From Archangium violaceum (GTDB taxonomy: Bacteria > Myxococcota > Myxococcia > Myxococcales > Myxococcaceae): 64,000 nt of DNA. The position numbers and the translations under genes were made by a program. The number at the start of each line of letters is the position of its first letter. The first letter of the stretch is position 1. The stretch is from positions 11,163,501 through 11,227,500 of the forward strand of contig NZ_CP069338.1 of the NCBI RefSeq assembly GCF_016859125.1, written 5' to 3'. Below, one piece after another: positions 1 through 8,809 of this stretch. The notes below the pieces were generated by a model. That model ran no database searches, was not told the DNA's origin, and worked only from the letters and a program-made list of their open reading frames with translations.

Positions 1-2
1 AG

Positions 3-191
3 TGCGGCTATTGTCAGGCCGGCCAGATCATGGCGGCGACCGCGCTGTTGCAGTCGGTGCCGAAGCCGACCGACGCCGACATCGATGCGGCGATGTCCGG
101 CAATCTCTGCCGCTGCGCGACCTATCCGCGAATCCGCGCGGCGATCAAACAGGCAGCCGGGCTGCCGACCACCGACTCGCGGGAGGGCTGA
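3..191 (+). CDS. IorA-type [2Fe-2S] small subunit, C-terminal end (partial)
   Basis: This is the 3' end of a gene cut by the window edge, read in frame 3. The 62 visible residues begin [10 protein letters not shown] and contain a downstream CRC, the cysteines of the second [2Fe-2S] cluster in small subunits of xanthine-dehydrogenase-family hydroxylases such as isoquinoline 1-oxidoreductase IorA. The TGA stop at 189-191 lies two bases before the ATG of the molybdopterin subunit, so the two are translationally linked. Known for the family: this subunit passes electrons from the molybdenum centre to an external acceptor. A long open frame in frame 2 across the same bases is a shadow. Confidence 0.85.
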   Translation, partial: CGYCQAGQIMAATALLQSVPKPTDADIDAAMSGNLCRCATYPRIRAAIKQAAGLPTTDSREG

Positions 192-193
192 AC

Positions 194-2413
194 ATGGACG
201 GTTCGACCCTCACCTCGCGCCGCTCGTTCCTGAAGGCTTCCGCTGCAATGGGCGGCGGACTGCTGCTCAGCGTGTCCCTGCCGCTGCCGGCTGGCGCCAG
301 GCCGGGAAAGCCGGGCAAGTCGGCCGCGCCCGCGGTGCTGAACACCTATGTGCGCATCGCACCGGACGGCATCGTCACCATCATCTCCAAGTATCCCGAA
401 ATCGGGCAGGGGATCAAAACCTCGCTGCCGATGCTGATCGCCGAAGAGCTGGACGTCGACTGGAAGGACGTGCGGATCGAGCAGGCGCTCGCCGACGCGA
501 CCCAATACGGCCGGCAGGTCGCTGGAGGCAGCATGGCGACGACGCTGCATTACGACGAGATGCGCCGCGTCGGAGCCGCCGGCCGGCAGATGCTGGTCGC
601 AGCAGCCGCCGCCGAGTGGAAGGTTCCCGAAGCCGAGTGCCAGACCCGAAGCGGAGTCGTTCATCACACACCCAGCGGCCGCACGCTGCGCTACGGTGCA
701 TTGGCGGCCAAGGCCGCTCGGGTGCCGGTGCCCGAGCTGAGGAGCGTCACGCTGAAGGACCCGGCCCGGTTCCAGATCATCGGCAAACCAACGAAGGGCG
801 TCGACAGCCCGCGCATCGTCGTCGGTCAGCCGATCTTCGGCATCGATGTGAAGGTGCCCGGCATGCTGTACGCGGTGTTTCAGAAGTGCCCGGTGTTTGG
901 CGGCAAGGTGGTCAGTGCCAATCTGGAAGCGGTGAAGCGCGAACCGGGAGTGCGCAATGCATTCATCGTGCGCGGCACGACGCCGAACGCGCTCTCCGAT
1001 GGTGTCGCGATCGTCGCCGATAGCTGGTGGCAGGCGCAGAAGGCGCGGAAGTCGCTGCGGGTGACGTGGGACGAAGGTCCGGTCGCCGCCGAAAGCAGCG
1101 AGGGCTATGCGCGTCGCGCCGCCGAGCTGGCGAAACTGCCGCCGGCGCGCTGGCTGCGCAAGGATGGTGACGTCGAAGCGGCGCTCGCGGGTTCGGTGAA
1201 GCGGCTGGAGGCCGCGTATTCCTATCCGTTCCTGGCACACGCAACCCTGGAGCCGCAGAACTGCACCGCGTCGTACAAGGACGGCAAGGTCGAGATCTGG
1301 GCGCCGACGCAGAACCCCGAACCGGGGCGCACGCTGGTGGCTCAGGCGGTGGGCGTGAAGGAAAGCGACATCACCATCCACATGGTCCGGGCTGGCGGAG
1401 GCTTCGGACGGCGCCTGCAGAACGACTACATGGTCGAAGCGGCGGCGATCTCGAAACAAGCCGGTGTGCCGATCAAGCTGGTCTGGAGCCGCGAAGACGA
1501 CATCCAGCACGACTTCTACCGCCCCGCCGGCTTTCACTTCTTCCAGGCGGGTGTGGATGCCCACGGCCGCATCACCGGCTTCCGCGACCACTTCGTCAGC
1601 TTTGGGGAGGGTGAGAATTTCGCGCGCAGCGCCGGCATGTCGCCCAACGAGCTCCCGGCGCAGCTCGTGCCGAACGTCGAGCTGGGCGCTTCGGTGATGC
1701 CGCTGGGCGTGCCGACCGGGCCGCTGCGTGCGCCGGGGAGCAACGCGCTGGCCTTTGTCTACCAGTCGTTCCTGGACGAGTTGGCGCACGCCGCCGGCAA
1801 GGATCCGTTGCAGTTCCAGCTCGAGCTGCTGGGCGAGCCGCGTGAGTTGACGGTTCCACCCAATCCGAACGGCCCTCCACCGGCAGCCTTCCACACCGGA
1901 CGCATGCGCGACGTGCTGAAGCTGGTTGCGGAAAAATCCGGTTGGGGCAAGGGCACGCTCCCGCCACGCACCGGCAGAGGCATCGCCTGCTACTTCTCGC
2001 ACCGCGGCTACTTCGCCGAAGTCGTGCGGGTTCATGTCGCCAATGACGGTGCGATCCGGATCGAGAAGGTCTGGGCCGTCGGTGACGTCGGCAGTCAGAT
2101 CGTCAACCCATCGGGCGCGCTGCAACAGGTCGAGGGCTCGGTGCTGGACGGGCTGGGCGAAGCGCTGGGCCAGGCCATCACGATCGAGAAAGGCCGGGTC
2201 GTGCAGTCGAACCTGCACGATTTTCCGCTGCTGCGCATGAATCAGGCGCCGCCGATCGAAGTGCATTTCGTCCAGAGCGTGAACCCGCCGACCGGACTGG
2301 GTGAGCCGGCGTTGCCGCCGATCCTGCCCGCCCTGTGCAATGCGATCTTCGCGGCAACCGGCAAGCGGATCCGCTCGCTGCCGATCGATCTGAACCTGCT
2401 GAAGTCGGTTTGA
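194..2413 (+). CDS. Molybdopterin-binding large subunit of IorB-type aldehyde/N-heterocycle oxidoreductase
   Basis: A 739-residue member of the xanthine-dehydrogenase family, IorB branch. The N-terminus carries a twin-arginine motif ([15 protein letters not shown], residues 8-22) followed by a hydrophobic stretch, so the folded, cofactor-loaded protein is predicted to be exported by Tat. Family blocks seen are the Gly-rich AGGGFGRR segment (about residue 400) and, near the C-terminus, GLGEP, which holds the Glu position that acts as catalytic base in the family. The ATG at 194 was chosen because upstream in-frame sequence is the small subunit in another frame. It pairs with the preceding [2Fe-2S] subunit; a third, cytochrome-type partner, if any, would lie outside the window. 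The substrate cannot be told from sequence. A perfect hairpin follows the stop. Confidence 0.9.
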   Translation: MDGSTLTSRRSFLKASAAMGGGLLLSVSLPLPAGARPGKPGKSAAPAVLNTYVRIAPDGIVTIISKYPEIGQGIKTSLPMLIAEELDVDWKDVRIEQALADATQYGRQVAGGSMATTLHYDEMRRVGAAGRQMLVAAAAAEWKVPEAECQTRSGVVHHTPSGRTLRYGALAAKAARVPVPELRSVTLKDPARFQIIGKPTKGVDSPRIVVGQPIFGIDVKVPGMLYAVFQKCPVFGGKVVSANLEAVKREPGVRNAFIVRGTTPNALSDGVAIVADSWWQAQKARKSLRVTWDEGPVAAESSEGYARRAAELAKLPPARWLRKDGDVEAALAGSVKRLEAAYSYPFLAHATLEPQNCTASYKDGKVEIWAPTQNPEPGRTLVAQAVGVKESDITIHMVRAGGGFGRRLQNDYMVEAAAISKQAGVPIKLVWSREDDIQHDFYRPAGFHFFQAGVDAHGRITGFRDHFVSFGEGENFARSAGMSPNELPAQLVPNVELGASVMPLGVPTGPLRAPGSNALAFVYQSFLDELAHAAGKDPLQFQLELLGEPRELTVPPNPNGPPPAAFHTGRMRDVLKLVAEKSGWGKGTLPPRTGRGIACYFSHRGYFAEVVRVHVANDGAIRIEKVWAVGDVGSQIVNPSGALQQVEGSVLDGLGEALGQAITIEKGRVVQSNLHDFPLLRMNQAPPIEVHFVQSVNPPTGLGEPALPPILPALCNAIFAATGKRIRSLPIDLNLLKSV

Positions 2414-2465
2414 GTCGGCCCGGGGGGAAATCGGTGCGTGCCAGGATGTAGCCGCATCTTCAACG

Positions 2466-2509
2466 AAGGCAGCTGCGGCACCGAATCCAATCGGTGCCGC
2501 AGCTGCCTT
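2466..2509. terminator. Perfect 19-bp hairpin between convergent genes
   Basis: Bases 2466-2484 and 2491-2509 are exact reverse complements (19 bp, 6-base loop ATCCAA), GC-rich with AA/TT at the base. It lies between the convergent stops of the molybdenum hydroxylase (2413) and the cellulase (2545), the expected place for a bidirectional terminator. No long T-run follows on either strand, so termination efficiency is an inference. Confidence 0.7.
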
Positions 2510-2544
2510 GGAAGGTGCCGCGCTTCAGACGCTCGCACCGAGGC

Positions 2545-4176
2545 CTACCACGTGTACAAGCCCGCCCACGGGTACATCCCACCCGACACGGCGAAGTAGT
2601 AGTAACCGTCGGACGAGCGCGTCAAAGGCATCTGGCCACAGGTTCGCGCCTGCCCACCTACGGTGAGCGTCCGGCCGTCGAAGTTATGGCAACCCCAACC
2701 GTTGATGTTGGCGTTGGTCCGATAGCACACAGGGCCGGTCGTGTTGAAGTTGCCTGTGCTGCCTGAGAACGTGATGGGGTTGGAACAGGTCGTGCCGCCT
2801 CCGCTCGTGTTGAACGTCGCGGTCACCGAACGCGCGGCCGTCATCGACACCGTGCAGGTTCCTGTGCCACTGCACGCACCGCTCCAGCCGGCGAATGTCG
2901 AGCCGCTCGCCGCAGCGGCGGAGAGGGTCACGGATGTGCCGCTCGAATAGCTCGCGCTGCACGTGCTTCCACAATCAATCCCCGACGGCGACGACGTCAC
3001 CGTGCCGCTGCCCGCCCCCGACTTCGTGACCGTGAGCGTGAAATTGTTCGAGTTGCCGATACCGGCGCCTCGCCGTATGGCATCCAGAGCGCCTTGATCG
3101 ACGACGACTCCGTTGTTCCGGTTGAACAATGCGAAGCCGTTGGTCTGACTGGGGCTGACGCCGTTGTCCCAGTAGAAGGTCTTGATGCCGTTGGCGGCCG
3201 CGGCGCGATTGACGTACTCGAGGTAGTACTGCCGCGATTCCAGGTTGAGGTTCGGACGCGTAGCCACGCCGTACTCGCCGATGATCACCGGGACCCCCTG
3301 GTCGATCCACTCCGCCTTCACGCGCGCGAACAGGTCGTCATGATAGGCCTCCTGCGCCCAGGCGCATGCGCCCTGCGACGGATAGGGCGCGCCCCAGTAC
3401 AAGCAGATGTCGTTTGGGTTCAGCGTGTAGTCGTAGGGATCGTAGTGATGCACTTCGACGATCAGCCGGTTCGCGATCGTGTCCGACGGCAGAAAGAAGT
3501 AATCGAGGCCGTGCCAGATGTTCGTATTGTAGGTCTGCACCACGAGTGTCCGTGACGCGTTGTTCCCGCCCGTCGCGCGCACGGCGTCGACGAAGGTCTG
3601 GAGGTACGACTGCTGCACGGTGATGTGCTCGGTCGTCGGCGTGCCATAGTCGGCACGTACTTCGTTGGTGCCGGCGAACAGCAGGCGCTCGTTGTAGTTC
3701 TTGAAAGTGTTGGCGATCTGCGTCCAGTAGGCGCGCTGTTTCTGGTTGACGGCCTGCTGATGAGAATACAACGGGTGCTCCTCGAGCCAGCCACCATCCC
3801 AGTGGATGTTGAGGATCACATACATCCCCTGGCCGTAGGCGTAGTCCACCACCTCCTTCACACGAGCCATCCATGCCGGATCGATCGTGAGCGTGCTCTG
3901 ATCGGCGTGGCAATCCCAGGCAGCGGGAATGCGCACGGCATTGAACCCAGCGGCCTTTACGCTGTTGATGAACTGCTGGGTGACGGCCGGGTTACCCCAC
4001 GCGGTTTCACCGCAGATGGCCTCGAGCGTATTCCCGAGGTTCCAGCCGATGGTGATCTGGCCGGCCACCTGCGACGCCGGCGGAAGCGTCTGGGCGAATG
4101 CAGCCACCGGTAGGATGAGAATGGCCACACAGAGGAGGAAGGCACGCCTGAACCACAGAGACGAGTGCAGACTCAT
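2545..4176 (-). CDS. Secreted GH5 cellulase with C-terminal repeat and Cys-rich carbohydrate-binding-like region
   Basis: A 543-residue endoglucanase-like protein. Residues 1-29 form a signal peptide ending AFAQ. Residues 35-370 are a glycoside hydrolase family 5 barrel: the acid/base Glu is in GTNEVR (E172), the nucleophile in IIGEYG (E301), with HWDGGW at about 125. Residues 378-456 look like a divergent InlB B-repeat module with CSG/CTV cysteines, and 462-543 form a Cys- and aromatic-rich end (GWGCHNF, PWAGLYTW) that may bind polysaccharide; its family is not certain. An SD (GGAG) lies 8 bases before the ATG. GC at third positions is visibly lower than in the genes after 8.8 kb, consistent with horizontal acquisition. 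It probably degrades beta-1,4-glucans outside the cell. Confidence 0.9.
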   Translation of the reverse strand: MSLHSSLWFRRAFLLCVAILILPVAAFAQTLPPASQVAGQITIGWNLGNTLEAICGETAWGNPAVTQQFINSVKAAGFNAVRIPAAWDCHADQSTLTIDPAWMARVKEVVDYAYGQGMYVILNIHWDGGWLEEHPLYSHQQAVNQKQRAYWTQIANTFKNYNERLLFAGTNEVRADYGTPTTEHITVQQSYLQTFVDAVRATGGNNASRTLVVQTYNTNIWHGLDYFFLPSDTIANRLIVEVHHYDPYDYTLNPNDICLYWGAPYPSQGACAWAQEAYHDDLFARVKAEWIDQGVPVIIGEYGVATRPNLNLESRQYYLEYVNRAAAANGIKTFYWDNGVSPSQTNGFALFNRNNGVVVDQGALDAIRRGAGIGNSNNFTLTVTKSGAGSGTVTSSPSGIDCGSTCSASYSSGTSVTLSAAAASGSTFAGWSGACSGTGTCTVSMTAARSVTATFNTSGGGTTCSNPITFSGSTGNFNTTGPVCYRTNANINGWGCHNFDGRTLTVGGQARTCGQMPLTRSSDGYYYFAVSGGMYPWAGLYTW

Positions 4177-4293
4177 GGGAAACTCCGTTTCTTCAACCAG
4201 GTGACTCGGTGATTCTGTTCATATCCGAAATCCGTTTTCAATGATTAGTGATGAATACGGGATTACAGTGTATTACCCACGGCAGGTGCGAGC

Positions 4294-4315
4294 CTGGCCC
4301 CGGCGCAAGGGCCAG
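4294..4315. repeat. Short hairpin in the 4.2-4.5 kb spacer
   Basis: CTGGCCC (4294-4300) and GGGCCAG (4309-4315) are inverted with an 8-base loop. It lies downstream of the minus-strand methyltransferase and could be its terminator, or simply chance in GC-rich DNA. The rest of the 369-base spacer 4177-4545 holds the cellulase promoter region (AT-rich, 4200-4280) and the coding-like fragment described separately. Confidence 0.3.
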
Positions 4316-4377
4316 ACCTGGCCGCGTGGTGTTGAGGCTTGCGCCACCACGGAGCCAACAGACGCATAAGCGGCGAA

Positions 4378-4560
4378 ACCTACCGAGCCGTCCCCAGGGC
4401 CGGTTTCTTCGGGGAGCTCGAGCACGGGTACGCGCCCATCTGGGAGGAAGTGGGCACGGCGCTCGGCGTGTCCTCTCGCGAGGTGGCTTCCGGTCCGCGC
4501 TTCACGGTGGAGGAGAGAAGCAGGGCCGACTGGTCTCCGACGTCTTCACGAGAGCGCGGC
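4378..4560 (+). pseudogene. Possible gene fragment (coding-like, no start or stop of its own)
   Basis: Frame 1 of this stretch reads like a real protein segment: GYAPIWEEVGTALGVSSREV, codons ending mostly in G or C. It has no family I recognise. The upstream part uses ATA and AGA codons and has no SD; downstream, the frame runs into the antisense of the methyltransferase, so no native end is present. I read it as debris from a disrupted myxobacterial gene next to the acquired cellulase. A chance open frame cannot be excluded. Confidence 0.25.
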
Positions 4561-5343
4561 GCGGGCCCGCCAGATGAGCTCGCCGCCCGGGCGGACCGGG
4601 CCGCCGTCGAACGACCCCTGGAGCGCCTCCACCTGGAAGCCGGCCCGGTGCAGGAGGTGCTCGAACTCCGAGCGGAAGATGAAGCGGCTGGTGACTCTCC
4701 GGTAACTCCGCCCCACCACCCGCCCGGAGGGCTCCACCTCGTCGTACACGAGACAGCGGGTGAAGCACTGACTTACGGGATCCCCCGTCACGCTGGCCCA
4801 CTCGACGAGCAGGTTGCCCGTCACCGGGTGCGAGACGACGACCCCCGTCTGCTTCAACAGACCCCGGGACGGGCCGTCATTGCCGAGCAGCTCGGCCAGC
4901 AGCCGCGACGGTTCGAAGAAGTTGAGCACGAGCCGCCCGCCCGGCAGCAGGTGCCGGCGGATGTTGGTGAGCGCCGCGAGCTGCTCCTCCACGGTGAGCA
5001 GGTGAAGGAAGGTGCGGAAGGGCACGGTGATGAGCGCGAAGCGCGCTTCGATCGAGAACGACACCATGTCGCCCTCGCGCAGGTCGACCCGCTCCCGGAG
5101 CGGCAGGGGCAGGGCCTGGACCCGATCCCGGGCCCGGGCGAGCATCGCCGCCGAGCGGTCCAGGCCCGTGACGCGCGCGCCGGCCTCCACCGCCGGAATG
5201 AGGAGCCGCCCGGTGCCGCAGCCCAACTCCAGGCAAGGGCCACCCGCGCGCCGGGCTTCCTCCACGTAGAAGGCGACGTCCTCCCGGTAGTCCTCGCAAA
5301 CGACGTCATAGAGGGCCGCATCGTCGGTGTAGTCGAAGCTCAC
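4546..5343 (-). CDS. Class I SAM-dependent methyltransferase
   Basis: About 265 residues with the Rossmann methyltransferase motif I LELGCGTGRLLIP near residue 40, an acidic end of strand 2 (VTGLDRS), and motif II/III features (REGDM, LLPGGRLVLNF). It starts 15 bases after the stop of the cytochrome P450 on the same strand, so the two are probably one transcript. I prefer the GTG at 5343, which has AGG five bases upstream; the GTG at 5349 is an alternative. The acceptor substrate is unknown. Pairing with a P450 suggests tailoring of a small molecule, which is an inference because no core biosynthetic enzyme is nearby. Confidence 0.8.
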   Translation of the reverse strand: MSFDYTDDAALYDVVCEDYREDVAFYVEEARRAGGPCLELGCGTGRLLIPAVEAGARVTGLDRSAAMLARARDRVQALPLPLRERVDLREGDMVSFSIEARFALITVPFRTFLHLLTVEEQLAALTNIRRHLLPGGRLVLNFFEPSRLLAELLGNDGPSRGLLKQTGVVVSHPVTGNLLVEWASVTGDPVSQCFTRCLVYDEVEPSGRVVGRSYRRVTSRFIFRSEFEHLLHRAGFQVEALQGSFDGGPVRPGGELIWRARAALS

Positions 5344-5358
5344 GGGCACCTGGCGCGC

Positions 5359-6519
5359 TCACGCACCGAACGCGATGGGAATGCGGTCCGGGCACCGCTG
5401 GGTGGCCTGGGGCTTGTGGACGACGTCACCGCTCAGGCGCAGGCCCGGTGCGTGCTCGATAAGGCTGCACAGGGCCAGCCGCACCACCGCCTTGGCCAGC
5501 AGCCCACCCACGCAGGCGTGAATGCCCCAGCCGAAAGCCAGGTGGGGGTTGGGTTGGCGATCCAGGACGAGCGCCTCCGGCTGGGAGAACGCCTCCGGGT
5601 CCCGGTTGGCGGAGCCGAGCAGCAGCACCAGCGCCTGCCCCCGGGCGATGCGGACCCCGCCGAGCTCCACGTCCTCGGTGCACACGCGGCCGGTGGCCTG
5701 CACCGGGCCGTCATACCGGAACAGCTCCTCCACCGCCGTCTCCAGGAGTGCCGGGTCGCGCAGCCGGGACAGCTCCATGCCGTGGCGCAGCAGGGAGATG
5801 ATGGCACTGCCCACCGCGCTGTACACGGAGGTGTAGCCGGCATGGAACACGACGCGCATGCTGTTCATCAGCACGGCGCGCGGCATCCCGGCGGCCGACT
5901 CGGAGCGCGCCAGGAACCCGAACATTCCACCCGTCGGAGGGGGCTCGAACCAGCTCGCGATCAGCGCGCTCAGGCCCGCCCTGGCGGCGGCGCCGGGGGC
6001 TGCTCGCTCCGGCGCGAGGCCCGCGTCCATGCCACGGATGATGGCGTCCGACATCTCCCCGAAGGTGGCGGGGTCCGGCGCGGGGACGCCGAGGAAATCA
6101 CAGACGGCATGGAGTGCGAGCGGCGCCGCGAAGCGGGTCATCAGCTCGCCCCCTCCCTCCGCGCGAAGCCCGGCGAGCAAGTGATTCGCGTGCAGATAGG
6201 CCCTGCGCTCCACCGCGGCCAGGTCCTGGGCGCGGTAGGCGCTCACGAGCAGGCCGCGCAGCTCGCCGTGCTCGGGAGGGTCCATGGATTGGATGCTCAG
6301 GCTCTGCTCGGGAACCGCCGCGCCAACCCGGCGCCAGTCGGCGGCGAAGCGGCGCGAATCCTTCAAGACCTGGAGACACTCCGCGTGTCGGGTGAGCAGC
6401 CAGGAGTTGAGCCGCTCATGCCACATCACCGGCGCCAACGCCCGCATTCGAGCATAGACAGGGTACGGGTCTCGCAGCGTCTCGGGGTGCAGGGGCTCGA
6501 ACTCGACAGCAGTGGGCAC
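5359..6519 (-). CDS. Cytochrome P450
   Basis: A soluble bacterial P450 of 386 residues. Seen are the heme-binding loop FGWGIHACVG (about residues 328-337, axial Cys near 335), the ExxR motif in VEELFRYDG, and the oxygen-activating I-helix motif HAGYTS. Length fits the family. Upstream in-frame sequence to 6900 has no P450 character; the GTG at 6519 is preceded by AGGAG at correct spacing and gives the typical start (VEFEPLHPETLRDPYP). The enzyme needs an external ferredoxin and reductase, not found here. It is first in a two-gene unit with the methyltransferase. Substrate unknown. Confidence 0.9.
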   Translation of the reverse strand: MPTAVEFEPLHPETLRDPYPVYARMRALAPVMWHERLNSWLLTRHAECLQVLKDSRRFAADWRRVGAAVPEQSLSIQSMDPPEHGELRGLLVSAYRAQDLAAVERRAYLHANHLLAGLRAEGGGELMTRFAAPLALHAVCDFLGVPAPDPATFGEMSDAIIRGMDAGLAPERAAPGAAARAGLSALIASWFEPPPTGGMFGFLARSESAAGMPRAVLMNSMRVVFHAGYTSVYSAVGSAIISLLRHGMELSRLRDPALLETAVEELFRYDGPVQATGRVCTEDVELGGVRIARGQALVLLLGSANRDPEAFSQPEALVLDRQPNPHLAFGWGIHACVGGLLAKAVVRLALCSLIEHAPGLRLSGDVVHKPQATQRCPDRIPIAFGA

Positions 6520-6837
6520 GGGGCTCCTCGCGGGGGCATCCAGACGGAATGTCAGGCATTGACCAGAGGGACCCAGGTCCGGCGGCAGTGCCGGGCCCAA
6601 GTCCTTGCAAGGCTTCAGTATCAGTGCAGGTAGTTCATTGCCGTCTCTCCTTTCCCCGTGCTCGCTTGCGGAGCGCAATAGCAAGGAAACAAAAGACAAG
6701 CAATGTGTCAACACGCCATCCCCGTATTTCGAGAAAATCCTTTTCTTTCGAGCCCGGCTGTACGTCAATCTCTGGCACCGCGCCAAAATTCCATCACCGC
6801 TGACACAAGGCGCCTGCACATACCATTGAATGTCTGG

Positions 6838-7002
6838 AATCGAGCGGTCGTGGGCGTCACCGCCTGGAGAGGAACCCGACCGCATGAACGCGATGTTCAT
6901 GACCGGCTGGTGGACGGACGTGCCGTTCTCTCCCGCGACGCCCTACTGGCGTCTCTCCTCGAGCGCGCCGGGGTCAGCGGGCAGCGCCGGAGCGAGTCGT
7001 GA
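6838..7002 (+). pseudogene. C-terminal gene fragment ahead of a coupled start
   Basis: Frame 1 reads HERDVHDRLVDGRAVLSRD and on to a TGA at 7000-7002, with mostly G/C-ending codons from about 6890. The stop overlaps a GTG start (GTGA, 6999) for the next frame, an arrangement typical of real operons. No upstream start with a ribosome site is evident and the segment upstream of 6838 looks non-coding, so this seems to be the tail of a broken gene. No family recognised. Confidence 0.25.
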
Positions 7003-7157
7003 CCTGGCGGGGGTTGATAGCGCTGGCGCTCCTGCTCCTCGTTCCGTTCAGGGGCAGGCGGGCTGCCCCGCAGGAAGCACGAGCGAGCCAGCCGCCGGTG
7101 GCCGTTGCGTCAAAGGCCCTTCGGCGAGTCGTACCCCATCCCGTTTCCTCCCGTTCG
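6999..7157 (+). pseudogene. Truncated exported-protein start
   Basis: A GTG at 6999 overlaps the previous stop and encodes a positively charged then hydrophobic start (TWRGLIALALLLLVPF) like a signal peptide or membrane anchor. After about 40 codons the frame loses coding character and runs into the antisense of the SGNH hydrolase gene, which ends at 7158. The simplest reading is a small exported-protein gene truncated where the hydrolase gene was inserted. The rest of 6520-6837 holds the P450 promoter region (AT-richer, about 6650-6780), with nothing else recognised. Confidence 0.25.
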
Positions 7158-8315
7158 TCAGGGCGTTTGAAACATCCACTGTTGATTCGTGCCGCCGGTC
7201 CATCCCCACTGCTGAACATTTGCTCCGTTGGCCGTGGAGTCGCCTGACACCTCCAATGCCGACCCACTGCTGCTGACGGGTGTAAGGCGATAAAACCCGT
7301 CACTCGTGGCTGTGATTGTCCAGCGCTGGTTCGCGGCGCCCGTGTAGGTGTGGATGTCGACATTCGTTCCGTTGGCCGTCGATGTGCTGGTGACCTGCAG
7401 AGCTTTGCCGCTTTCCACGCCGATGAGCTGATACTCGTCGTTGCCCAGATGGGTCAGCGTCCAGCGCTGATTGTTCGCTCCGCCATAGGACCACTGCAGC
7501 ACATTGGTGTTGTCCGCCGTCCCATGCCCCGCGACATCGAGCGCTTTGTCGGGACTATCGCGCGGTGTGATGCGGTATGTTCCGTTAGCGATGACTCCAT
7601 TGCCGCCGCCGCCATTGCTGCTCAGGAATTGTGTCAGCGGCGGATACCACGCGTTCGCGATTTTGACGATGCCCGCGTCGTTGGGGTGCACACCATCGCT
7701 CGTATCCGTGGCCGGGTCGAAACCCGTCCATTGATCCACGACGACGATCGGCGAAGCCGTCGTGCTCTTGCTCGCCGCCCAGCCGGGAATCGCGGCGTTG
7801 AACTCGATGGTTCGCCGCGGACAGTCCCCGCAGCCACCGGGCGCCACTGGAATGATCTGCGCCACCAGGATCTTCATGCTTGGATTGCTCGCGCGCATCT
7901 GATCCACGAGCTTGCTGAAGGCAGCCAGAATCTGGCTGGGCGTTCGCGCGCTCCAGACATCGTTGGTGCCAAAATGCATGATCACGATGTCCGGGCGTGT
8001 CGCGCTCAACCAGCCGGGGAGTAGATTCTGATCCGCCACGTTGGTGGCCAGAAATCCACCATGGCCTTCGTTGTCGCCGTCGTAAGCGACACCACAACCC
8101 TGAGGCGGCAACGTGCCGACAAAATCGATATTGGTGAAGCCGGTGCTTTGCAGCTGGTTCCACAGCAGCGCACGCCAACACCCCGGCGATCCAGTAATCG
8201 AATCCCCGAGCGGCATGATGCGTGTCTGTGCTGCCGCCGGTCGCGGACAGGCAAGCAGCACGAAAAGAAGAACAGCCAGGATGCTCGTCAAGCGCAGCGC
8301 GTGAGTCCGGTGCAT
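7158..8315 (-). CDS. Secreted SGNH/GDSL hydrolase with ricin-type beta-trefoil domain
   Basis: 385 residues. A signal peptide (residues 1-30, ending AAAQT) is followed by an SGNH esterase domain: block I GDSITG (about 36), block III FGTND (about 115) and block V DGVHPND (about 206), supplying Ser, Asn and the Asp-His pair. Residues 250-385 form a ricin B-like trefoil with three repeats each ending in a QxW-type motif (NNQRW, ANQRW, NQQW), which binds sugars in related CBM13 modules. The ATG at 8315 has GGAAG five bases upstream. Such enzymes usually deacetylate or de-esterify plant polysaccharides; the exact substrate is unknown. Like the cellulase its GC is lower than in the core genes, and gene debris lies downstream. 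Confidence 0.88.
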   Translation of the reverse strand: MHRTHALRLTSILAVLLFVLLACPRPAAAQTRIMPLGDSITGSPGCWRALLWNQLQSTGFTNIDFVGTLPPQGCGVAYDGDNEGHGGFLATNVADQNLLPGWLSATRPDIVIMHFGTNDVWSARTPSQILAAFSKLVDQMRASNPSMKILVAQIIPVAPGGCGDCPRRTIEFNAAIPGWAASKSTTASPIVVVDQWTGFDPATDTSDGVHPNDAGIVKIANAWYPPLTQFLSSNGGGGNGVIANGTYRITPRDSPDKALDVAGHGTADNTNVLQWSYGGANNQRWTLTHLGNDEYQLIGVESGKALQVTSTSTANGTNVDIHTYTGAANQRWTITATSDGFYRLTPVSSSGSALEVSGDSTANGANVQQWGWTGGTNQQWMFQTP

Positions 8316-8687
8316 GACACTTCCTTGTGTCCTTATGCGGATTTTTTTATTGATACGCGAGCGGGCATGCCGCCCGTGCGGCGGGACGATAGTGCACAAC
8401 TCGATGAAGTCTGTCAAAACACATCGCAGCGTCGGAGGGCACGGCGGCGGAGTCCGCGCGATAGACAGATCGGGGCCGTGTCTTCATCCAGGTGGTGCTC
8501 TTCACCCGGAAGGAGGCCCGGCGCGTCATGGCTGTGCTCCCCAAGCGATTCAGACACTTTCTTCGCCCTTCGTTGGGGACAGCAGGTACCAGAACAGGGC
8601 AATTTCCTGCGTGCCAGGATGCAGCGCCTGATAGAGATGACGGGCACGCCGCAGGGTCGTTGGCATCTCTTGCCACGCGGCAAGGAA

Positions 8688-8718
8688 AAGCCCAGCAACC
8701 CTTGAGATTGCTGGGCTT
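8688..8718. terminator. 11-bp perfect hairpin with T-run on the minus strand
   Basis: AAGCCCAGCAA (8688-8698) pairs with TTGCTGGGCTT (8708-8718) across a 9-base loop. On the minus strand it ends in GCTTTTCC, the look of a rho-independent terminator for leftward transcription, yet no minus-strand gene precedes it before 9512, beyond a plus-strand gene. The rest of the spacer 8316-8809 has an AT-rich tract at 8336-8355 (promoter side of the SGNH gene) and no convincing coding sequence. Confidence 0.55.
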
Positions 8719-8809
8719 CCCAGGTTGTGTTCAATGCAACGCAGTTGCCAGCCCGGGGACTCACGGGCCGGCTCTGGAGTGGCCCGGAAATGGCTAGGTT
8801 GGGTGCGCC

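Noticed and set aside
2-193. N-terminal extension of the molybdenum hydroxylase frame
   Set aside because: These bases encode the cysteine-containing end of the [2Fe-2S] subunit in another frame, and the Tat signal starts at 194.
4561-6633. Long plus-strand open frame through 4.6-6.6 kb
   Set aside because: It is the antisense of the methyltransferase and P450 genes, which carry all family motifs.
2435-8621. Fourteen-base direct repeat TGCGTGCCAGGATG at 2435 and 8608 as attachment sites
   Set aside because: A match of this length is expected by chance several times in 64 kb, and no integrase lies between.
8719-8809. tRNA gene next to the 8.7 kb hairpin
   Set aside because: No T-loop consensus or acceptor-stem pairing on either strand.
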